DNA of 64,000 nt. It comes from Cinclus cinclus (Eukaryota; Chordata; Aves; Passeriformes; Cinclidae). The stretch spans positions 47,213,006 to 47,277,005 of the forward strand of contig NC_085047.1 in assembly GCF_963662255.1 (NCBI RefSeq). The letters run 5' to 3'. The notes beneath the pieces are model-generated. The model did no database searches and had not been told where the DNA came from. It saw only the letters and a program-made list of their open reading frames with translations. The position numbers were made by a program, and so were the translations under genes. Positions 52,001-62,585 of the stretch are shown in pieces (the stretch's first letter is position 1; each line of letters begins with the position of its first letter).

Positions 52001-54383
52001 TCATGGTGTGTCAAAACATTTTACCCCTCCCTTCTGGAACACTTTCTTAACTATTCTGGGGGGCTATCTTACCTTCAGAATGGCTTGGGCCACAAGTGCT
52101 GGACCTGCTTTTTTTGTTAGCCTCAATAAGATGAGGTTGTGTTTGGACAGGTGGTATTAAATATAAACATTCACCAAAAGAAAGGGGGAAAAAAATAACA
52201 CCAAGAAAAATTAGTTTTGCTGACTCCAGGCTTTGGTGCAGCAATGATGTAACTGACTGAGATAGAAGGACATGGTTCAGCAGGTAGAAGAAAGGCTACA
52301 GACCCAGGAAGTCTATAAATCTGTGGGATGGAGGACAAGCTGGGAAGAAGTGAAGGAAGGGGCAGGAAGGCTGCCTGGCCATAGACAGGGTGGAAGGTGA
52401 GGAGGCTTAGCACAAAGTACTGCTGTTTCAGGTCACCTGTCTTGGTGTGTAAGAGTAGAGCACACACAGCATATAGGAACAGAGAACACCATCACTTCTG
52501 CCCTTCGTAACCTGCTCAACATCTGCAGGAGGTCATGAGATGAGCTGGACAACCAGTGCAGAAGCAGTGAGCTGAAGGTGCACTGGTCGCTCCTCTCCAT
52601 CACTCACTACCAAGATGATGCAGACCTTGCCAGGAAATACAAGGGAAACCAGCTGGTAACAAATGGGCTACAAAATGGTCCTGAGACTGAAGTAGCACAG
52701 AAATGAAGCTGAAGGGAAAGAAAAACATAGAGCAAGCTTGGTGGAAGCACATTTCCTTTTCTGTCTATAAAACTGGAACAATTGGGTTTCCTCTCAGGTG
52801 TTAAGCTCTTTCAATGCATCAGTTATACTGTTTAAATCACTGCTTTGTGGGAAGACCTCATCCCAACTTGCTGAATGCTGGGACTTCAGACATTTGAACT
52901 TTGTTTGATGGGCTGCAGCAACAGTCAGGAAGATGCTGATATTTAGGCAAGTCTAGGCACACCTCCTCTGGGCAATCCAGTCTGGCACCAGCATGTCAGC
53001 TCAGCCTTCCTGCTTCTCACAGAATTTAAAATCAAAGCTCACCAGAGCTTTTCTTGTCAGTGAACACTGTGGCCTCAGTCATGCTTGACAGAACCTGTGG
53101 AGGATGAGCTGCAGCAGCCAAACTGACAGAGCCTGTGGTACAGCTACACACTCAAGCACATGGCCAAAGCAGGGCAGGGAGATCAGTGAGACACTTCGGT
53201 TCAACTTTTAAACTTCAGCCCATCAAGCCTTTCCTGGTTTCCCAGCTCTTGGCTTGGGCTTACCCCACTGCAGCAGCCATGCAGCATCTCTTACTCAGAA
53301 GCTGAGGATGATGAGGTTTTAGGAGAAAGGCAGAGGGAAGGAGGAAAAGAGTAGAGATCCTGAGACCTGCTGCACTCTGGAAAGGGTATTTTGCAGGTCT
53401 AGTATTTTGGCACAGATTTCACAAAATGGGGTTTGGGTGTTTCTCTAGCGATGTAAGTGTACAGCAGCTCACCCACTTCGTGGGGATGTTGGAGATGTAG
53501 CAGAAGATCATATCAATGACCTTGATTGACTCCATTGCAACTTTCCACAGTCCCTCTATCTGTGATGCCATGGCATAACGTCCTTTAAAACAAGCTGCTT
53601 GCAAGATGCAAGAAAACTTGATTCAGTGCTTGCTGTTTATTTTTTCTGCCTTTAACTTAAGGCCATCTGCATGGTTCTTGGAAGTCCCAAGAGACCTCTC
53701 TCCTCTGCTGCAGAGATGTCAATGTGATTTCTAAGGGACTTGCAAGGTGGAGAATAAGAGAAAAAGAATTGTCCTTATATGGCACCTTGGGACAGAATGA
53801 TGCTGATAGCTGTGCACCTTGAACTATTTTCCTGGCAGTCGTGCAATGATATGATAAATTTAGTTTAAAGATGACAGGGAATTCTGAAGCTAACCATTCT
53901 TTATCTGAAAAAAACAATTCATCAATACAGAAGCAATGTATGATAAATGTCTGTGGTATTCAAGAACAAAGAAAATGTTTTACACTTTTTAAAATTATCC
54001 AAAAGTTAAATTTTGACATTTTAAAGGAAAAAAATCCATTCTCATGCTTGAAAAATCATTTTGTTTCAAAATGTTACCTACAGTGATAGCTATGCATACT
54101 GATTGTTAAATGGTCTTCAAAATTTTGAAATACTGTGAAAATTGCTGAAGAATAAACAAAAAATTAGAAATGGTTCATAAAGTTTCTTTGAGCAGTCTTT
54201 GCAAAGTTGCAGTTTATGAAGTTTTTCAAGATCACGATTGTTCTACCCACAGTGAAAGGAACTGTGAATGAAAAACTCATCCATATGTGAGGAAACCATT
54301 TCCCACTATCTTTGAGAATGTCTGGGAAACATAAGGAAACCACTGACAATTAGTGGCCACGTAAAATATCTTGCTCTTCCGCT
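46037..54383. other. Unique non-coding DNA
   Basis: No gene is recognised. A hairpin CACCACA-N8-TGTGGTG sits at 46155-46176. A purine-rich patch lies at about 51060-51120. GC-richer stretches at about 52500-52700 and 52930-53290 look unlike their AT-rich flanks, but I could not assign them to any element or exon. Confidence 0.45.
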
Positions 54384-54705
54384 TTATAACCGTAAAATGC
54401 ATTCATCTGGCAGCACTGGTTTTGAAGGGACTGGCTTAATGGATCCACGTGTGGCAGATGTTACATTTTCTACAGTAACTGTAAATTCATTCTGGGAATT
54501 GGCAGCACCTTCCCAGACAATGCATGTGAGCATGCAATCCGTTTTCATAGAGATGCCGGTTAAAGAAAAGGAACATGACTGCAAAAATAACCAAAGAAAC
54601 AAACCAGCAACCTCATCCTCACTGCAACAGGCAATGCCACACCTGCCTTCCACTGTCTATGCTTCCTACTTAGTATTCTTCATTTTCTGGGTTCAAAAGC
54701 AGTAG
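54384..54705. promoter_or_regulatory. Candidate cis-regulatory block with palindromic motifs
   Basis: The block contains a CACGTG E-box at 54446-54451, a 13-bp perfect inverted repeat TACAGT-A-ACTGTA at 54471-54483, and TGCATG-TGAG-CATGCA at 54521-54536 with POU-like ATGCAA. It is not repeat-derived and has unusually even composition, with both strands open for about 90-100 codons. I favour a regulatory element over coding because no domain or splice structure is evident. Confidence 0.25.
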
Positions 54706-56030
54706 TTTATTAGCTAGTTGCAAATAAATAAATTATTCTCCAATTCAGTTTTTCAGGGAACAAAAACACCGGGCAGACTAACATGTATTTTCATCAAAAC
54801 TTGAATGCTTGTTTCTCTTGGCTTAAGTTGGCAATGTATTGTGGTATAGCAGTACTTTTTACACAGTCATGTCAGGGTTTCATACCAAATGTTCATGATC
54901 AACTAAAAGGTTACAGCAGTAGGGACAATTCCTGGATACCTGCACTTCCTTGTCCTCTCTTTTTATCATTCCAGGTAAATATTTACTTGCTCTTTGGAGT
55001 CTGAAAACTAGCGTTTTTCAGTTTGTCCTCCATACCTGTGTGAAATAGATTGTAGATCTTTAATTTCTTCTTGCCTTAAGTTTCACCACAGCAGTGAGAT
55101 TTGACTGAAAAAGTGCATATTTTCTAGGTACCTTGTTTAGTTTTTACTTCCTTAACCAGGTGATACCCTGGAAGGATTGCTACTGAGTGCTTGACAAGGT
55201 GTTTTGTTTCACCTGCTGGGCTCTGGCCAGTGGGCCCAGCAGGGCTCAGACTCAAACTGACTCAGAATCTGCAGTTTGTGTTTGCCTGCTGTGGGAAAAA
55301 TTAAGGTGGATGGAATCTAAGGGCTTCAGAATGAATTGTTCAGTAAAATTATGATAAAAGCATCCATTAATCTTCTTGGCTTAAAATTTACTTAATTTTT
55401 CTTTTTATTTTTATTTTTTTCTACTCTTTTGAGAACAACATATAATATTCATAATAGTTGTTGACAAGTGTTCTCTTCCTGTTTTCCAATATTGCACTTC
55501 ATGTTCTTGGGAAGTAAAGGATTGTCTCTTGTGGCCTAGTGAAGGTTATGTCCCTCAGGTTATACTTCAAATGCTAATTCTGAGGTAGTGACCGAATCCC
55601 ACTATTCTGTGACTGCATTTTGGGGATATTGTGACCTTCAAAGTTTCTGGTTCTCACACTGTGTGTCTCCTCTACGTCAACACACGAAGTCATATATCAT
55701 AAGATTTTTTTATCGAATATGTGCAAATAATTGGGATGGGGCTTCAGAGATAAAAGAGCAGAAAATGTCAGAAAGGAAGATAATCTGAAGAGATGAATGT
55801 GGAAATGAGAAGAAGGAAACCAAAGTGGCTATATTACACTGAAACTAAGAGGAGCCTTGGGCAGACCCAATTCCAGTGAAAATCATCTGTTACCATAACA
55901 GTCCCAAACCACCACTTTTGTTTTTCTGCTTGAAACCTGAAAGTGTGAAGTAGATCGAGAGCTGCAGCTTAAGGTAGCTTGTTCATGGGACATGGATGGT
56001 GTGGCAGAGCCTGACAGTCAAAATTGAAAC

Positions 56031-56051
56031 TAATTAATTAATTAATTAATT
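56031..56051. repeat. (TAAT)n tetranucleotide repeat
   Basis: Five perfect TAAT units plus a final T. The repeat also creates a cluster of overlapping TAATTA words. Confidence 0.95.
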
Positions 56052-57324
56052 GTGTATAATTCATTATGTATGTTTCAGATACAAATTTCTAAAGGACCTT
56101 CACTGTAAGAAAGCAGGCTCTGAATTTTTTCCAAATAATTTTTTTTTCGTGGCCTACTGTGAAAGAATATTGACCATCAGATATAAAACTAAACTGAAGA
56201 TAGAAACAGTGTAAGCTATAGGTGCTTCCAAAAACACAGATTTCAGATGGTGCTTGAATGAATCATGAAGTGTGGGGTTGCAGAGATTACCAGAAACTTC
56301 ACTGCTGCTTCTTTCTACGTTGATCAAATAAGGAAGGAAAAGTGCTGATTTCGGGGGAAAAAAGGGGTGTTGAAGAGTTTACTCTGCCTGAGGGATCAGA
56401 TGATGGATCAAGAGAGGAAGAGGATGTAAATACAGTCCTTGTGTGTGCGTTTTTGCCTGAACGAGCTGGAGGAGGCAGGGGTGGGCTGAGGGACTGACTC
56501 AGTTCTGCTAGGCTGGTGGAGGGTTTCCTTGTCTGATACTGTCTGACTATAACTAACAAAGCCACTTGCTTTGATCTTGTGACAGTGGAATGCTGCTGTT
56601 TTGAAAGCTTGTGGGTTCCTTTCATTATTTCATTACCTATGCTGAGTAAAAGAAACAATGTGGTTTGTTTTAAATTAATGGCTGTCCATTCATTACTGCA
56701 ATGACTCTGAGTATTTTCCTCTGTCGGCTCCCTGTAAGGTCAGCCCCTGACTATTCAAGTTTTGTGGGTTTCACTCAACTTCTGACACTTGGAGCTAGAA
56801 GGAATGTCCTCGTGTGAACACACAGTAAATAACTTTCATGGTGGTGCCCAGTCTGAGGTGAATGGCTGGTCTCGGGAAGGAGGTCTCAATAAGAGCCATG
56901 CCCTTAAACCAGCCCCTGAATCACCTCGGTATCGAGCTCAGCAGCCAAGTCCCAGCCCCCAGGAGCACAAGGCACCAGAAGAAGGGGTTGATCTCTCTGG
57001 GACACTATAACAAACACAGCACTGGAGACAGAACAGAAATAAATCTCTGATGGCTCTACTCCCACTTTATCTATACTACCCCGTACTACTTTTGCCATTA
57101 ACCTTTTTTACATCCCCCAACTCTTTTATCAGATATTTGAGCTACTCCTCTTTCCCCTGTCTTACATTATTTTTTCCACTTATTGGAGCAGGGGGGACTT
57201 TTGCTCCCTGTTTTTTCCTTTGCTTTTTATTTGTGCTTGACATTATTGTCATAAAATAAATTTTAAAAACAATATAAATACTAATTTAAGGAATATCTTT
57301 AACTGACAGACTTAGGTTTCCCAC

Positions 57325-57390
57325 ATTAATATATTTAATATTAAGTATATTTAATATTAATATATGTAATATTAAGTATTAATATATTTT
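57325..57390. repeat. AT-rich low-complexity tract
   Basis: Roughly 65 bp made of repeated TATTTAATATTAAG-type words, nearly pure A/T, with internal direct and inverted symmetry. A low-stability duplex segment. Confidence 0.8.
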
Positions 57391-59119
57391 AAGTTGTTTG
57401 CATCATCATATCAATTGAACTAAAGTTCAACTCATGTGCAAAAAATTTTGCTGCAAAAAAGCAGGTTTCGGACTCCTGGGACATTTACTTGAAAAAATAA
57501 AAAAGATTTGGTTGAAACTGTAACTAAACCCCTTCTTCTTGTCTAATCTCCTTCTCTGCCTCTGTACTATGCTCTCACAGCTTTCCTGAGCCAGGGTTCT
57601 CTGGACCCAGTGAAAGCCTTGGGTTCCCCCTGGATCTCTGGTTCCTTCTGAAGAGGCAGGACATGAGGGCTGGAGACCTAGATGCAGATTCTCAAGTGCA
57701 CAAGAGAGAGTCTTGAATTTCTGGGTTACCAATCTTCATGGATGGATCTAGGTGTGGGACCCCGATCCTGTCATTGCGTTATCACTTAGCAGCCTGAAGG
57801 TATTTGCCAAATAAAGAGAGGTACCCTACTTTTCCCATCATGTTCATATGTCTCGTACCCTGAGTGGTGTGGGATGGTGAAAATGTCTAGAAGCTGCATA
57901 GGACTGTGTTCCTTGATGCAGGAGGAGAGAGATATGACTTTATTAGGGGAGCTGAACCGAGTTGGGGTAACTTCAGAGGCCATCAGGTGCTCACACAACC
58001 CTGGTCATGCCTGGCTGCTTGGAATTCTGCCTGTGAGAAGTGCTCTCACTGACAGCTGATAGTGCTCCTAGGAAAAAGCTGAATGTCACTAATGTTTCTG
58101 GGACTGCCAAGTTACTTTTGCTAAGGATCATGGAAACCTGCAAGTAGCTCTACAAACAGAATACAGCATATAACAAATTCTGTGGATTTGAATAATGAGG
58201 AGGAAAAGGAATATGCTTCTTCCCAGAATATCTTCCTGTCTCTGTCCTAAATAAAGACGTGGAATAATCCACTGATAGGAAAGAAACCGATTCTGTCCGT
58301 TAAGAAAAGTAGTGCAATTCTCCTACATTCTCAGGAAAAGTCTCTGACACACACAATAGTAACACTGAACAGGTCTGCAACTCAATGGGAATAAAGAAAA
58401 TGAGGCTGATACAGCTAGGAAAACCTTTCCCTACACACACCTGCTACTTGCCTGTCAAATTTGGATGAGTAGTCATGAGCTCTTCTGCAAGTGCAAAAGG
58501 TGTTGAAACTCAATTTCTGGCTCTTGCCAGATTTCCTTAACTATCTTTTTGGTTTCCGTTTGATCCCTTTCATGTTAATTACCTACCCAGTATTAGAACT
58601 CATGTTTTCCTGTTTACTGGGAGCACCAAAGGCCACATCTTGACAGAAGTGGTGGGTATGGAGAGATTCAGACATGCACATGAAGCTTTCTTAAGTGTGT
58701 TACAGAGATACGCTTTTCCTCATTTTCCAAATGCTTATGGAGATATTTACATTTTACATTTTTCTATTTCTGCATTATCAGAAAGATCATTCTGTACTTG
58801 TGTGCAGGAGCCTGGAAGCTGAGGAGAACCCCTGAACAGAGCACCAGGATGCTTCACAGAGCACACATCTCTGGGGGCTGGAATATAAAGCATCTGAAGT
58901 TTGGGATGAAAATAAAAGTGTCATAAAGTGTTACTGTTGAGAAGGCAGGCTCGGCCAGGTTCTTAAAAAGGTCCCATATCTTCCCTGCCTTTTGACAGCT
59001 TCTCAGATAACTCACATGGTAAGGCAGACATATTGCTGCACCAAGCACCAGGTGGAAAAAATCAGAGTAACAGCCTGTTGCAAACCCCTTGTTAGCATGG
59101 CAAGTTTCATATTGACACC

Positions 59120-59402
59120 TGGCGTGCAGACACCCCGGCCTCCACACGCACGCACCCAAGCCCAGCTTTAGAGAGCTGTTCGACTCTTGGCCACTGCCCC
59201 TGTGCTCCAGAAATCATTCCTGTCTGTAATCATTTCATTTCACCCCACTGTGCAAGCACAGGGAGTACAAGAGGGTTTTTAAAATGTCAGGGCGGTTGGC
59301 TAATTTTTCTGCGTAAAATACTTAGTGGAAAGCGGTGCACTGAGGGTTTGCTCACAAATCCCCGACTTGGGCTGAGCAGCAATTATTGCCGAGCGAAGCC
59401 GG
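59120..59402. promoter_or_regulatory. CpG-enriched patch, candidate regulatory element
   Basis: About a dozen CpGs fall in 280 bp, at two foci: GGCGTGCAG through CACGCACGCACC near 59121-59155, and GGGCGG, TGCGTAA, AGCGGTG and GCCGAGCGAAGCCGGA near 59289-59402. CpG is almost absent in most of the window. The second focus includes a GGGCGG GC-box. It does not reach the size of a typical CpG island. It might be an enhancer or a minor promoter and adjoins the E-box cluster. Confidence 0.3.
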
Positions 59403-59562
59403 AGCTAGCAGCAGGGTGTGTGGGAGAGGCTGCTCACCAGGGTGTGCTTGTGGCTCACACTTTGGCTGAATGAGCACCCATGCATCCTTCTGAGGCCCTG
59501 TGGAGCAAGGGGGGATGCCCTGAAAGCAGGACCTAGCCTGGAGTCCTGCCTGGTTTAAAGAG

Positions 59563-59993
59563 CAGCTGGTGATGCAACTTTATTCAGCATATTAACACAG
59601 GTTTTTTCCTCCTGAATATTTTTATTTGTCAGAATAGCAAACTTGGGCTCCATCATTGCAAAAATAAGGCTTTGATGCACTGTGTCTTTTTTCCAGATAT
59701 TTAAGAGTAACCCAAATAAATGACTTGGTTCAGAGGTTCACAGAACATGAGTCAAAACTCCTACTTTAAGAGGAAAAAAATTCTTAGGATTTAATTTCTG
59801 CCATAATTTCTCAGCTGCTAAGCTAGCATGTCTCATTTTTAGGTATTTTCAAAACCTGATTTGGTTAAAAAAGCTGCAGTCATTGTCCTAAACAGCTGAC
59901 AGGTTCCCACCAGTCCTCCCCGTGCCAGCTGGCTCATGTATTCACAGAGTATCTTGGCAAATGGTCAAATACAACACACAGTTTAAGCAGCTG
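59563..59993. promoter_or_regulatory. Cluster of five CAGCTG E-boxes, candidate enhancer
   Basis: CAGCTG occurs at 59563, 59812, 59893, 59926 and 59988. This hexamer is the preferred site of several bHLH factors (MyoD, ASCL1 and PTF1A types). TAATTA-like homeodomain words follow at about 60056-60105. The block is high in complexity with no repeat homology. CAGCTG is a frequent word elsewhere in the window, so the cluster is suggestive rather than decisive. Confidence 0.3.
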
Positions 59994-60202
59994 GATTAAC
60001 CTAGAGATTCTTACCAGAACCTTTTCATCTGCTTTTCAGAGGCAGACTATTGCCATTTAATTATACTTTAATTGAATGAAAAAACAAGTCAGTACCTAAT
60101 TAATTGGGGGTTAGAGAAGAATGGCAATGCAAAGCCCTGGATTCTGGAACACAGCATTTAAAGGACAGCCTTGCTAATTTTAGCTACATTTGGAATTTGT
60201 GA

Positions 60203-60319
60203 CCCTTCCCTTCCCTTCCCTTCCCTTCCCTTCCCTTCCCTTCCCTTCCCTTCCCTTCCCTTCCCTTCCCTTCCCTTCCCTTCCCTTCCCTTCCCTTCCC
60301 TTCCCTTCCCTTCCCTTCC
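60203..60319. repeat. (CCCTT)n / (AAGGG)n pentanucleotide microsatellite
   Basis: About 23 perfect copies of CCCTT with no interruption. The minus strand is (AAGGG)n, with GGG runs every five bases, so it can in principle form G-quadruplexes, and the all-purine/all-pyrimidine asymmetry allows triplex structures. As with the CTCTC array, open frames of 60-111 codons through it (SLPFP or GREGK repeats) are artefacts. Copy number may be unreliable. Confidence 0.97.
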
Positions 60320-62571
60320 AAGTTCACATGGGGAGCACAAAACAAAGACATCAGTTTCATATTTGGATAAGTTCTGTTAAAAAAGAAAATTTGCTGTTTT
60401 ACCTGCTGCAGAGATGCCTGTTAAAGAGCGCTGGTATCCTTGCATTTTTACATTATTTAGAGAGCTGTTTGCTTTTATATTTTTTTATCTCAGAGTATAA
60501 TCAAAACAGCAGTAGTCTTACTTAGAATTTCACAGTCCACATCATGATAGTGTTTGCAGTGTTTTAAACAAGGACCAAATGTTCTTCCCAAACCTATTAA
60601 CAGTGATATCCAGATGTTGGAACCAATTTGGAGGACTGTTCTACTCATGTATCCTAACAGTTAACTATAGAACACTTACTTACTTATTAGAGACAACACC
60701 ACTCATCAAAACTTTGCTGTCACCAAAAAAGGAGCACACAGAGGCAAATAGCCTGAATCTTTTTGTGAGATCTGAGTGTCACACTTCCCATCCATATCAC
60801 TTCCTTCCCCAGTACAAGAGCCAAGTATGCCACAACCTATATAATGTTTAGGACATGGAAGTGTAAAGAATTTATGAAAAGACTTCATTTGCTATGTTGT
60901 ATTTATATAGACCAGATGAATGATGTAATAATTCATTGTATTGCATCAGAACAGATCATCCTGTTTTGTTGTGATTTGCATCCAAACTCACAGCTGAAGA
61001 TAGTCTTGATTATCATTGGCAGCTGTGTAGTATCTGTTGATACTATTCAAATGTCATGAGACAAATAATGAATTCTTTAATCTTTTAGCAGTTTTGCTGT
61101 CTCAACTATTTGGGATAGACAAAGCCAAACAGGCAAATTATGTCTCCTAAAATGGATGAGAAAGCAAACTTATGCAAATTAAGCATGTTTTTTTCTTAAT
61201 TACTTTTAATTTGTTCCCTTATCACTCAAAATATGAATATATATATTATTAATGTAATGGCAAATTCTTCACTGGCTTACTCACAGTCTTCACATTTTTC
61301 CAGTGAGCCTTGCATGCAAATTGAAACATCCTTAGAGATGGCCAATTTTTGTGGCTGAAAATATTTTCCCCACATGTTTTTTGAGATAAAGTCTTTAATT
61401 TACCCACTACCAGACTTGGAAAACAAGACTTAGGAAAATGAATCAGGAAGAAAAACCTGATCAGAGGGAAAGGGTTCTAAAGCCTAATTCATTTTGGGAT
61501 AAAAACTCCTAACAGAGAAAGTTTTGCATAGGTGTATGAGCAGAACTTATGCCATGTGTTGTGTCTTTACTCCCACTGTCATAAAAGGGAAGATTCTCAT
61601 GCAGGTAGGTATTGCAGTAGGGACCAAGATGCTGGATGAAATTCTCTGAAATATTTGGAATTCTGGCTAAGTGCTATGGTGCTTGGGTTGATGCCTGATG
61701 CAGCATTAGTTCCATAATGTAAAGCTGTACCTTTACTTTCCTTGCAAAGGTCCTAAATAATTTCTGATGATCAGAGGTGACAGAAACCAGAAAGAAGGCT
61801 GGAACTGCCTTTTCTTGGTGATCACAACATGCATTTCAGGAGGAAAAAGACAAGGATTTTTAAAGGTTGTGCTACAAATTTTGGAGGTGGGGATTTGTGC
61901 GTTTGAGCACATATGAAGGAGGAGAAAGGGAAACAAGCAGCATGTCCTGGGAAGGGTAGCAGACATGACATGGCTCACAAGAGAGAGGGATGACTTTGGA
62001 GGGGAAGGGGTTTTTTTTATGCATCTCATGAGGCTGATGTGAGAGATGGTTTTGAGACTAGCTGCCAGCTCTCCCAAACCTGGTGGAAGAGCCTCCAGTT
62101 CATCCTTTGACGTAAAACCCTTTCTCTGGTTCACTGTGACATACAGTCAAAGCACAGGCTAAGTCATAAGAAAGAATTTGTCTTGTTTTGCTTTTAATGC
62201 AGCCTTCTGTGAAAATGATATGAAGAAAATATAAACCACATAAGCAAATTCTGAAGGCTTCAAAGTGGTATCAAGCAAGAGCTTTAACACTAGCAGCAAG
62301 TCTTGCTCTTTCACATGTGCACAGTTGTAGCACTGGTAGAAGACTTCAGAGCATGCTGGTATTTGTAGAATGTCAGCTCTTCAGTGAGAGGCCCAATGTG
62401 TTTATTTGTTTAAATGACACGGTAGTTGCAATGTTGATGATGAGACATGAAGCTCTTGGAAAAACTCAGACCAAGAATACTTTGATGTTGCTGAGTCTTA
62501 AATAAAGTGGGCTCAGGCTTTCTGAAAAAGCTTTGCCTGCACACCTCAGCTGTAGCATGAGGGAGACCAGA
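60320..62571. other. Unique non-coding DNA
   Basis: No gene or repeat is recognised. A 133-codon minus-strand frame at 61733-62134 has no identifiable domain. Confidence 0.5.
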
Positions 62572-62585
62572 CCACCCTCTAGTGG
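62572..62585 (-). promoter_or_regulatory. CTCF-like core motif
   Basis: On the minus strand the sequence is CCACTAGAGGGTGG. It fits the vertebrate CTCF core CCA(C/G)(C/T)AG(A/G)(G/T)GGC(A/G)(C/G) at every position but one, where T replaces C. The site is isolated and only this one was noticed. A single near-match can occur by chance in 64 kb. Confidence 0.3.

Larger units (their letters stand above)
54706..59119. other. Unique non-coding DNA with small AT repeats
   Basis: No gene is recognised. The blocks at 56299-57060 and 57427-57870 are GC-richer and might be old unclassified retroelement debris, but I see no ends or motifs to prove it. An 8-base let-7-like word at about 55580 lacks a precursor arm. 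Confidence 0.45.

Noticed and set aside
55575..55615. let-7-like seed word TGAGGTAG
   Set aside because: Only the first eight to nine bases match. There is no complementary arm, and the local fold is a 7-bp stem, too small for a miRNA precursor.
56299..57870. GC-richer blocks suspected to be LTR debris
   Set aside because: No TG…CA ends, target duplication, primer-binding site or domain could be identified, so no element is called.
60158..60525. Open frames encoding SLPFP or GREGK repeats
   Set aside because: They translate the CCCTT/AAGGG microsatellite. There is no start context or unique domain.
61733..62134. 133-codon minus-strand open frame
   Set aside because: No domain, no splice signals and no similarity that I recognise.
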